Assembly: GCA_965216255.1 (NCBI GenBank)
Contig: OZ244148.1
Coordinates: 3,968,001-4,032,000 of the forward strand
DNA: 64,000 nt
Reading direction: 5' to 3'
From: G965216255 sp965216255
GTDB taxonomy: Bacteria; Bacteroidota; Rhodothermia; Rhodothermales; Bin80
The translations under genes and the position numbers were made by a program. This document shows positions 36,279-44,967 of the stretch, piece after piece (position 1 is the stretch's first letter; each line of letters begins with the position of its first letter). The notes below the pieces were generated by a model that did not search any database, was not told the DNA's origin, and saw only the letters and a program-made list of their open reading frames with translations.

Positions 36279-37904
36279 ATGATCCGCCAGCGCACAAGAA
36301 TTGCACCCTTGTGCGTTGGGCTTGCCATATTGGCCGGGTGCACCGATGATGCCCGATTTGCCGATGTTACGCGTGAAGCGGGGCTCGACTCATTTACACA
36401 CGCCAGCGGCGCACGTGGGGACTTCTGGATGCCGGAAATTCTCGGCGCCGGCGCAGCCTTTCTGGACTGGGATAATGACCGCTGGCCGGACGTGATGCAG
36501 GTTAGCGGTGGTACGTGGGCCACTGACCAGCCGTATGCACTGCGGCTTTTCCGAAATGATCGCGACGGTACGTTTTCGGAAGTGACCCGCGAAGCCGGGC
36601 TCGACAAGATCACGGCGTATGGCTTTGGACTTGCCATCGCGGATTACGACAACGACGGGGATGCCGACGTTTACCTCACAGCGCTCGAAGCCAACCTGCT
36701 GTTGCGCAATGACAGCGGAGCTTTCACCGAGATAGGTGTACTGGCGGGTGTAAGCGGGCTGCGTGAATGGAGCACGGCGGCGCTATTCTTTGATGCGGAT
36801 CGCGACGGTTGGCTGGACTTGTACGTCGGCGGGTACGTGCCATGGGATTCCACGCGTGACGCGCACTGCGCGGGCCCCGACGGGCAAAGAATCTACTGTA
36901 CGCCGAAGGTCTATAGCGGGCTGCCGCCCCGGTTTTACCACAACAACGGCGACGGGACGTTCACCGATTGGGCCCGTGACGTGGGGCTATTGCCGTCGCC
37001 GGGCAAGACCCTGGGGGCAGTCACGTTGGACTATAATCACGACCTCTGGCCGGATCTGGCCGTGGCCAACGATCTGGAGGCCGACCAGCTCTACGAGAAC
37101 AACGGCGACGGCACTTTCACCGAACGTGGGCTGCTAAGCGGCATTGCCTACGACATGCGCGGCATCGCGACTGCCGGCATGGGCATAGCCGCCGGTGATT
37201 TGGATGGGGCCGGGCAAGTAACGCTGGTTATCGGCAACTTTTCCAACCAGATAATGGGCGTATTCCGTCATGCTGGTGGCGGGCGTTTTGTGGATCGCGC
37301 AGCGTCCTCTCGTATCGGGGGTCTAAGTCGCCAAACGCTCACCTTCGGACTGCTCCTGTTTGATGCGGACCTAGACGGCGACCAGGATGTGTTTGCGGCC
37401 AATGGGCACATTCATACGCACGTAGACCAGGATGCCAGCGGCATCTCATACCGGCAGGCGCCGCATTTCTTTCTGAACCGGGGCGATGGGGTCTTTGCGG
37501 ATCATGGGGGCGCGTTCCCGCCTTTGTTGGGCCGGGGGGCGGCCTATGGTGACATAGAGCACGACGGCGATCTTGACGTGCTGGTGACGCAAAATGGCGG
37601 CGCAGTACACCTCTGGCGCAATGAAATGGGGGGCCGGTCCTTGCGCGTATTGCTTCAAGGTACTTCCAGCAACCGAGATGGAGCGGGTGCCAGGCTTGAA
37701 CTTTATTCCGGAGAAATACGCCAAGTACGCTACGTATCTTCAGGCGGAAGCTACCTTCCGCAGTCGGAGCGGGCCATCACATTTGGACTTGGAATGCGTA
37801 CAATAGTGGACTCGCTCTTTGTTCTATGGCCCAGTGAGCGCATCTCGCGTCTATACGCACTGCCCGCCGACACGCTTATGGCTGTAGTCGAACCGTTTCA
37901 GTAG
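36279..37904 (+). CDS. VCBS/FG-GAP-ASPIC/UnbV lipoprotein, copy 1
   Basis: This lipoprotein has lipobox AILAGC from the ATG at 36279 (earlier in-frame ATGs at 36228 and 36258 would lengthen the leader). The body is a run of FG-GAP/VCBS propeller blades with calcium-loop-like repeats such as DWDNDRWPDVM, DYDNDGDADVY, DADRDGWLDLY and DADLDGDQDVF. A C-terminal ASPIC/UnbV domain follows (SSNRDGAGARLELYSG, SGGSYLPQSER and LWPSERIS). These proteins are abundant in Bacteroidota and other FCB genomes; the function is unknown. The TPR lipoprotein begins 3 bp downstream, a usual pairing. A convergent paralogue lies beyond the IS. Confidence 0.88.
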   Translation: MIRQRTRIAPLCVGLAILAGCTDDARFADVTREAGLDSFTHASGARGDFWMPEILGAGAAFLDWDNDRWPDVMQVSGGTWATDQPYALRLFRNDRDGTFSEVTREAGLDKITAYGFGLAIADYDNDGDADVYLTALEANLLLRNDSGAFTEIGVLAGVSGLREWSTAALFFDADRDGWLDLYVGGYVPWDSTRDAHCAGPDGQRIYCTPKVYSGLPPRFYHNNGDGTFTDWARDVGLLPSPGKTLGAVTLDYNHDLWPDLAVANDLEADQLYENNGDGTFTERGLLSGIAYDMRGIATAGMGIAAGDLDGAGQVTLVIGNFSNQIMGVFRHAGGGRFVDRAASSRIGGLSRQTLTFGLLLFDADLDGDQDVFAANGHIHTHVDQDASGISYRQAPHFFLNRGDGVFADHGGAFPPLLGRGAAYGDIEHDGDLDVLVTQNGGAVHLWRNEMGGRSLRVLLQGTSSNRDGAGARLELYSGEIRQVRYVSSGGSYLPQSERAITFGLGMRTIVDSLFVLWPSERISRLYALPADTLMAVVEPFQ

Positions 37905-37907
37905 CCC

Positions 37908-38408
37908 ATGCGCAGCGCCTGGCCCATAGTCTTGATTCTGCTTATGGCAAGCTGCGAGGCGGAAACAATGCAGCTGCCGCCCCTGGCCGCCGTGCACCTG
38001 CAGGATGCGATCACGGCATTGCATGCAGATGCCCTTCAAGATGCACTTGCGTACGCCGACAGCGCCGTGCTCTTGGCACCCGAGCACCCGCACGCGCACT
38101 TTGTGCAGGGTCAGGCTGAGTACGTAAGAGCCGACTTTGCGGCAGCCCGCCGGGCGTGGGAGCGGGCCAGCGCGCTGGAGCCTGCCAACTTCGCCTGGTG
38201 GCAAAGCTTGGGCGACGTTGCATTCCGGCAGTCGGACTATGCGGCTTCGCTTAAGTATTACAAGCGTGCGCTTCGCCTACATCCAGATGCTGTCTCATGG
38301 CACGGGGCAACCGGCGCTCACTGGGAAATGAGCCAGCCCGTTGAGGCACGTCGGGCATGCGAGCAAGCCCTGCCCATGTTTACCATTTTGCTTCATAACA
38401 GGTTGTAA
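37908..38408 (+). pseudogene. TPR-repeat lipoprotein truncated by IS insertion
   Basis: Lipobox ILLMASC is followed by two to three tetratricopeptide units (ALAYADSAVLLAPEHPHAHF, ADFAAARRAWERASALEPAN, YAASLKYYKRALRLHPDA). The coding sequence runs into the left inverted repeat of the IS1634-like element at 38371; the last residues and the stop are IS-encoded. Normal partners of UnbV proteins carry many more TPRs, so most of the protein is missing. The stump could still be translated and exported, coupled to the gene just upstream. Confidence 0.75.
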
Positions 38409-40528
38409 AGTAGATACTTGAAAATTGTTCTGGCACAACAAATGGCCGCCAAGTGAAGTTTTATGCCTTAGGTCATATGATCGTCTTTTGCATGGCAAAG
38501 GGCAGTGGATCGATGCACAAGGCATCGTAAATGGCCCTTAGTTCCATATCCGGCTGCGAGCTGGTGCGGACATGGAGTGTGCGTGCGTCCTTGCGCTCGA
38601 AGATGCTGGTCGTGCGAACCTGACGCCGAAGGATCCTCCTGAGTGTCGTCCAGCTGAAGCGTAGTCCTTTCTTGCGAAGACGCGTACGAATCACCTGCAC
38701 CAACTGGTAAGCCAGGACCGTGATGAACAGATGGCCCTCCGCGCGCCGGCCTGTGGAATGATAGATCGGTCGCAGTCCGAGTTCCGACTTCAGGGACCGG
38801 AACACCGCTTCCAGATCGGTCAGCATCACGTACGTGCGCCAGAGCTCTTCCGCGGTGAACTCCATCTCGTTGCTGCGCAGGCAATAGACGCCCGGATCGC
38901 TCATCAACGCGGGTGCTTTCGGCGTCTTTGTCCACGTGATGGACTGGGCCCGCTTGCCGTCCTCATCCGTCTCCACTTCTATCTCGTAATGCTGTCCGAT
39001 GCCGCTGAAGCTCTGCTTCAATCGTCCGATACGTTCCCTTATGAGGTCGATGCGCTTTTGCGTCTTCGGCCGGGCAAGCCGATCGGAAAGCTTGCCGAGG
39101 GCCTCCTCGAATCTTTCCGCTTTCTGCCTCACCTTGGCCTCTTCCATCGCCATGCGGGACCGGGATCGGCAACAGAGCCGCACCTCGTCGTCTGCCTCCT
39201 CCCGGTACACCTCTACGTCACTGCCCGAGGCCGTCTGAAGAGCGAGTGCCCGCTGCTCATCAAAATGCTTCCTGCGCTCTCTTGATACCACAATGTAGCG
39301 GTAGCCCTCCTCTCGCAGCCAGTCTATGCGGTCCTGTGTGGCAATGCCCCGATCCATCACCACACGTGCGTCCCTGGGCGTCTCCAGGGACTCCAGCATC
39401 TCCTTGAGCGTGGACGCTTCGTTTACGTTGCCCTTGAAGATCTGGCTACGACGCACGAACCCGCTGCCGCGCGTTACAAGAGCCAGCGTGAGCAGCACGC
39501 AGTCACTGCGACGCTCCTTCGAGCGTCCGTACTTGGCCTTGTCGATGCTCTTGCCACTGCCTTCCAGGAAGCTGCCCTTCAGATCATAGAGAGCGATCGT
39601 GGGCTCCAGATCAAACAGGTCCAGCGCCCGTGCAAAGAGGTGGTCCTCTATGGCCTTGCGGTGTTTGTGCAGCATGTCGCTGGCCCGGTACAGCTGCATG
39701 TCGGCCATCTTCTCGAAGTTGCAGCCCAGAAACTCGTCCAGGCCACTGGCAGAGGCCAGCCAACGCTTCGTGGCATGTTCGCTGGCCGGCTCGGCCAGAC
39801 GGCCTATGATGGAGCCCGTGGCTGCATGCCGGAGGCCTCGTGTGATGCCAAGCTTCTCGAAGAGCTCATCCATGCCCAACTGCTCCATGGCCCAGAGCCC
39901 CACATGTTCTACACCCACCGTACGGGGCCGGACCGTTTTGAGCGAGTGGACATCCACATGGTGCCATTCGCGCGGCGGCGTCTCGCCCTTGCCCTCGGTC
40001 ACGGCTACCGCCTTGCGCGCGCTCAAAAGTTCTGCAATGCGGTGGGCCTCCTCTTCCACGCGACGGCAGCAACGCCCATGGGTACGAGCTGGCCCTTGAG
40101 CAGTGCCTCAATCCGGTTGCAGAGCGCACGCCAGTAGCGTTTGTCGATGCGGAAGTGGGCACCGAGATTGAGCAGGGTCTTCTGCCGGACCTTGCCCCCT
40201 ATGCGTTCGCCGTGACAAAGGCGAAAGGAATAGTAGCGTGTAGCGTCGTCGGTGGTTCGGGTAAGCGATCGTCGGATATACATAGGGGGAAGATAGGGTT
40301 GGGGGCGTTGTTTGCAATAGCCGCCAACACGTTATGGCACAACATTCGTATTCCCGCCTCTGTGAATCCCAAAAGTGGTGCGCTGGTGGTGCGCTGGTGG
40401 AGCCAAACACCAGAAATTCCGGCAAAACATGGCCTAACGTGGGGCCACATCCCTAAAAGGCCGCCAAAATACCTACCTGCGGTTATTGCCGATCTTCAGA
40501 TTCAGCCGCCAAATGGTAAAGATGGGCA
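38371..40528 (-). mobile_element. IS1634-like insertion sequence with visible TIRs
   Basis: TGCCCATGTTTACCATTT at 38371-38388 is the inverted match of AAATGGTAAAGATGGGCA at 40511-40528 (one mismatch), bounding 2158 bp with a single transposase gene. The flanking bases do not show a target duplication. The TPR gene on the left and the UnbV gene on the right both lose their 3' ends at these borders, so a deletion accompanied or followed insertion. Confidence 0.75.
38473..40283 (-). pseudogene. IS1634-family transposase with one frameshift
   Basis: The N-terminus MYIRRSLTRTTDDATRYYSF and VRQKTLLNLGAHFRI lies in the frame starting at 40283. Near 40080 the frame shifts and continues as VEEEAHRIAELL, then 500 more residues: IALYDLKGSFLEG (catalytic Asp region), RDARVVMDRGIATQDRIDWL, YIVVSRERRKHFDE and LEAVFRSLKSELGLRPIYHS with the late Glu. 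All catalytic blocks are present, so a single frameshift separates it from an active enzyme. No slippery A- or T-run supports programmed frameshifting. Confidence 0.85.
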
Positions 40529-42072
40529 AACGTAAGCGTGTGCTCGGATTGGGATCCGTAGCTCATGCCGCTTCGAACGCGGCGCTCTTGATGCAATGCC
40601 CCCGTTTTGACAATTGCGCGCGCATCAACGGCACTTCGGTTGCTGCGCGTTCCTGACAGGTGGAGCCGGAGCCACGACCGGGTAGGGGGAAGGTCGTTCC
40701 GAAAAAGACGTGCCGGGCCGTCATTCTCCGTCGTGAGAATGTCCAGATCTCCGTCGCCATCCATGTCGGCAGACAGGGCCCCACGGCCCACCAGTGGCTC
40801 CGAAAATCCCAGCTTCGGGGCTTGATCCTGAAAATTTCCGTGGCCATCATTAATGAAAAGCTGCGAGCGCTGCCGGAAGCTAATGACATCGCTGCGCTCA
40901 CCGATAAGCGGATTGATGTGCCCGTTGGCCGTGTACAAGTCCAGATCGCTGTCCAGATCCGCATCAAAGAGTGTCACGCCGAAGGTTAGAACCGGAAGAC
41001 TGGCGGCGCCAATCCCGCTACTCGCGGCGCGATCTTCAAACAACCCGGCGGACGTATAGCGGTAAACGGCCGTCATTTCGCCGGAAAAATTATCGATAAA
41101 CAAAGATGTGAAGCCCGACGAATCCACGCTGCCTGCCTCAAGCCCCATGCCGGCCCTGGCGCGGCCGCGTTCATCCAGCGCCATGCCGCGGACAAGCCCG
41201 ACTTCCATAAACGTGCCATCGCCCTGGTTGAGGTAAAGCTGGTTCGGATCCGTATCGTTCGCAAGTGCAAGATCCGGCCAGCCGTCCCGGTTTATATCGA
41301 GCGCAATGGCCCCCAGCGTTTTGCCCGTGCCCAACAAGCCTGTTTCGCGGGTACGTTCTAAAAACCTGCCGTTCTCCTGGTTATGATAAAAGCGGCCGGT
41401 CACACCGGCGTACAGGTGAGGTGTACAATAGCTCTTGGTGATTCCATCAGGGGAGCAGAACATATCCGTTGTGGGCGTCCAGTTGACGTATCCGCTCGCA
41501 TACAGATCCAGCCAGCCGTCGCGGTCCGCATCAAAAAAAAGCGCTGCCACATGCCACTCGTCGTGCTGCCCGAGGCCTGCCGCGTGCGTTGCATCACGAA
41601 AAAAGCCCCGCTCGTTCACCAGAAGCATATTGCGACTGGTCGTCGTCAAATATATGTCGTCGTCGCCATCATTGTCGATATCACCGGCGGCGATGCCCAT
41701 ACCGAAGCCGCGCATCTCGCCCAAACCGCTTGCGATGGTAACGTCGGCAAATTGCCCAGTTCCGTCATTTTGAAAGAGCCACAGGGCGCGCACGCGGTTG
41801 TCCGTCCACGTGCCGCCGCCCACAAGTACTATGTAGGGCGCACCATCTTGATTGTAGTCGAAAAAGGCTGCGCCGCTTCCCAGGGTTTCGGGGAACCACC
41901 AGTCGCCGCGTGCGCCGTTCACGTGTCGAAACGCTCCCAGGCCGGCCTCTCTCGCCACTTCTGTAAACGTCCAGGACTCACTCTCAGGTGTGCAGCCTGC
42001 CACAACCGCGCAGAGAATGCTCACCATCAGGAAGCACGCCCTACTATTGGGTGCGTTCAGCGCTCGCTTCAC
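40483..42072 (-). CDS. VCBS/FG-GAP-ASPIC/UnbV lipoprotein, copy 2 (3' end lost)
   Basis: This 529-aa paralogue of the gene at 36279 has lipobox LCAVVAGC and blades DYNQDGAPYIVL, DIDNDGDDDIYL, DADRDGWLDLYASG, DINRDGWPDLAL and DADLDSDLDLYTANG. The UnbV segment GTRSNRSAVDARAIV and GMSYGSQSEHTLTF aligns with copy 1, but the next ~40 residues (LWPSE...) are replaced by about 17 residues read out of the IS border. The last FG-GAP domains are complete, so a partly functional protein is possible. Both copies point toward the IS, suggesting an old inverted duplication or two operons brought together by it. Confidence 0.82.
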   Translation of the reverse strand: MKRALNAPNSRACFLMVSILCAVVAGCTPESESWTFTEVAREAGLGAFRHVNGARGDWWFPETLGSGAAFFDYNQDGAPYIVLVGGGTWTDNRVRALWLFQNDGTGQFADVTIASGLGEMRGFGMGIAAGDIDNDGDDDIYLTTTSRNMLLVNERGFFRDATHAAGLGQHDEWHVAALFFDADRDGWLDLYASGYVNWTPTTDMFCSPDGITKSYCTPHLYAGVTGRFYHNQENGRFLERTRETGLLGTGKTLGAIALDINRDGWPDLALANDTDPNQLYLNQGDGTFMEVGLVRGMALDERGRARAGMGLEAGSVDSSGFTSLFIDNFSGEMTAVYRYTSAGLFEDRAASSGIGAASLPVLTFGVTLFDADLDSDLDLYTANGHINPLIGERSDVISFRQRSQLFINDGHGNFQDQAPKLGFSEPLVGRGALSADMDGDGDLDILTTENDGPARLFRNDLPPTRSWLRLHLSGTRSNRSAVDARAIVKTGALHQERRVRSGMSYGSQSEHTLTFAHLYHLAAESEDRQ

Positions 42073-42532
42073 GCTAATGTGCTTTTCCAGTTTTGGCAGC
42101 TGACTCAGTGCGGGCTCACAGTGCGGAGGGCACCCGGGGTGCCCATTCTTGGTGGCAATTCATGTGCTTCCATTTAGGAAGGCGTCTGTGCGGGCGAGCG
42201 CTTGAGAGCGTCATTCCGCCTGCCGCCCAGCGCTTCGCCGAGCTTACGCACTACCGACAGGAGTCGTTCATGCGCAGGGCAAGCCATCAAGTGTTTGGCG
42301 CAACCCCAGATAATAGGTGCGGCGTGACTATATTTGTCAAACGAGGTCTTCTTGTCCGTCAGGTTTTGCTGCCGCGCGCCTGTTCATGCAGGACGCTGGA
42401 GCGCCTGCGGGGATGGGCATGCCGACCACTGTAAGGTAGTAAGCAGAAGCGTAGACCCCGCAACCGGGCTGATTGGAGGCCTGCGCTTCCTGGCAGTTTT
42501 CCTCTTTTGATAGGGCAAGAAACAGGCGTGCG
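42073..42532. other. Intergenic, no gene seen
   Basis: This is the upstream region of UnbV copy 2 and the downstream flank of the family X fragment. Only short frames without recognisable content. Confidence 0.4.
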
Positions 42533-42785
42533 CTAGAAAATCTCACGGCGCAGGAACAGCCCGATACTATTCTCCAACAAAGGCTTGGCGCCGGACTCCT
42601 CAAAATTTACAGCAAGGCCAAACTGCTTTCCCCCCTGGTCCAGTCCGAGACGCGTCCACTGATAGCCCTGGTCATGACCTGCGGCCGTGATGACCGTAAG
42701 GCTCTGAAGCATGGCGAAAAGCCCGGCCCTATCCGATAGCGCAGGTTTGAACTGCAGAATGGAGAAGACTGAAGTAGTGCCTGGC
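42533..42785 (-). pseudogene. C-terminal fragment of family X, copy 2
   Basis: A frame without a start codon reads TSVFSILQFKPALSDRAGLF, GYQWTRLGLDQGGKQFGLAV and ends LFLRREIF-stop (TAG 42535-42533). It aligns over ~80 residues with the C-terminus of the relic at 32252-32707. Homology fades upstream near 42785. Both copies have lost their 5' parts beside IS debris. Confidence 0.65.
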
Positions 42786-43036
42786 CGAATATGAGTCGAT
42801 CGAAATGAGTGTTGATGAAATGGCCTCCGTTACGGCTCTAACTGGGGGTAAGTAGGGAGTCTTATTACGAAGACGAGGCATCTACGAGGTATTAATAGGT
42901 TTGCATCCCACTTTGCCCCATATTCTTCCTCCCTTCCTATTTTCGAATCTTTGGCCCAATTCGTATCTCTCAGCCGATTCATGCCCCATTTTACTATTAC
43001 AAGGGGCGCTTCACGCCAACATCCGAATCATTCGCA
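42786..43036. other. AT-richer flank of ISNCY copy 1, no gene seen
   Basis: About 250 bp that are visibly more AT-rich than the surroundings, with no coherent frame. Confidence 0.4.
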
Positions 43037-44617
43037 TGAGATCCGCAGTTTTCGTTAGGGCAGGCCCCCTTTGCTGAAATCTAGATCGACCCCCACAGCC
43101 GCGACGACATCCCAGCCATTCTGCTTGGGGCCGCAGGCCCTCTACCTCCATCTGCCGGCACCCGCCAAGGTTTTCGATCTGCTCCGCGCCCATTCTGCTA
43201 ACCTGGCGATCTGGACCGAGGCCGGCCCGGAATGGACTCCTGGAGCATCTTCGTGCTGGCCACTCTGAAGCAGGGACTCGGCTGCGACTTTGATCGGTTG
43301 ACGTTCTTGGTCAATCACATGGATATCGTGCGCCAGATGCTGGGGTTCGATAACAAGATGGGCGGTCGGGTCATCTTCCGGAGGCAGACCATCATCGACA
43401 ATGTTTCGAAGCTGACGCCGGAGCTGTTGGATGAGGTAAATCAGGTCGTAGTGGCCTGTGGGCTCCAGGAAGTGGGTGCTGCGGAGGAGTTGCATACACG
43501 GGCAGACTCTTTTGTTGTGGAGACCAACGTACGCTGGCCGACCGATGTGCGGCTATTGTGGGATGCCATACAATGTTTAGTGCTGTTGGTCACTCAGGCG
43601 GCATCGAGGTACGGCATAGCAGGCTGGCGCAAGTACAGGAGTTGGCTACGCATGCGCACTTTGCTCCGGTGCGTCTGGCGCACAGATGGCGCACGAAAGA
43701 GGATGTACAGGCCTACCTGGAAATATGCCAGGTGGTGGTAAAGAAAGTGAAGTCCACGGTGCAGGCGTTGCAGCAGCAGTCCGTGCCGCATCCGGAGATT
43801 ACGCGGTATCTGACGCACTGTGAGCGTAAGATAGAGCAGGTAGAGCGGCGATTGATCCAGGATTGCGCACGAGGAGAAGGTGTTTTCGGTGTATGAAGAG
43901 CACACGCGTTGGATCCGCAAGCAGAAAGCAGGCACCATGGCCGAGTTGGGGGTGCCGGCGTGTGTCAGAGAAGATACGCACCCATTCATATTCCATCACA
44001 TGATTCAGTGGGAGGGCACGGACGTAGACGCGGCCGTGCCCCTGTTAACCGAAACGAAGAAGCGCTACGGTGCCGTGGTTTCCTGTAGTGTGGACAGGGG
44101 CTTTTACAGCCCAGACAATCTTACCGCGTTTGAGGCAGAGCTGGGGTTGGCCGTGATGTCCAGGAAGGCAATAGGCACGGAGGCCTCTCGTGAGCGGGAA
44201 AGGGCCGAAGCCTTTGTGGCAGCGCGTCGGCAGCATTCGGCCATCGAGTCAGCGATCAACAACCTGGAGCACCGCGGATTGAATCGAGTGCGGGTGCACG
44301 GCAAGGAGGGATTTGCGCGCAGCGTGGCGCTTTCGGTTGTGGCGACGAATGTGCATCGACTCGGATTGATACTGCGCCAGCGGGAGACTTTAGCGGCGAG
44401 CGCGCCAGCGTCTGGCTGCCTGAACAAGCAAGCCGCAGAGACTGCCGAGAAAGACGATGCTCACGAGCAGAATCGGATAGCAACGCCCAAGCTGGCTGCA
44501 ACGGTTGAAGAATGGCCTATTCCACGCACGTGCATGCACTGTGCGGCATGGAGACCATGTTCTGAGCGCACTCACGTAGGCCCGTCAGACTCCGAGAATC
44601 CTGAAAATTGCCCCTGA
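43037..44617 (+). pseudogene. ISNCY-type transposase, copy 1, multiply frameshifted
   Basis: The pieces in order are PQFSLGQAPFAEI, TAG (GAG expected), IDPHSRDDIPAILLG, then MDSWSIFVLATLKQGLGCDF and QTIIDNVSKLTPELLDEVNQ. VVETNVRWPTDVRLLWDAI comes next. After another shift come MFSVYEEHTRWIRKQKAG, ELGVPACVREDTHPFIFHH, SCSVDRGFYSPDN and ARRQHSAIESAINNLEHRGL. These blocks are the usual ISNCY transposase landmarks, and the same order occurs in copy 2 at 50948. At least three lesions, so inactive. Homology ends near 44410; the remaining frame is unrelated. Confidence 0.8.
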
Positions 44618-44967
44618 AATGCCGTGCTGGAGCCCAGTGCAAGCCAATAGGCATTTTCGGCCAAACACTGGATACTGTCGGAAAGGACTATGGTGCCGGC
44701 AAGATCGCGAGAATGCCGTGTGTTATCAGCCACATATTCCCGTGCATGCTGGCGTACTACGTACAGTGGCACACGAAGCGGCGGCTACCCCCGGATGCTC
44801 TTTACGGAAGAAGTCCCTGAAGGCAAGCGGGCCGAAAACCACCGTGTGATGTACGCTGTATATTCACATCCCGACAGGATCAACGTGGCGAGCGGCAGAA
44901 CCGTGACGACACGATGCATCCCATCGCTGGCACGGTGGCAGGCCCCGGGAGGGGCGGCCACAAGCCG
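44618..44967. other. Intergenic, no gene seen
   Basis: About 350 bp between the ISNCY relic and the stop of the FN3/barrel gene, with no coherent frame and no obvious terminator. Confidence 0.4.

Noticed and set aside
40040..40100. Programmed frameshift in the IS1634-like transposase
   Set aside because: No slippery A/T run or downstream structure is evident and the family is normally encoded in one frame; treated as a mutation.
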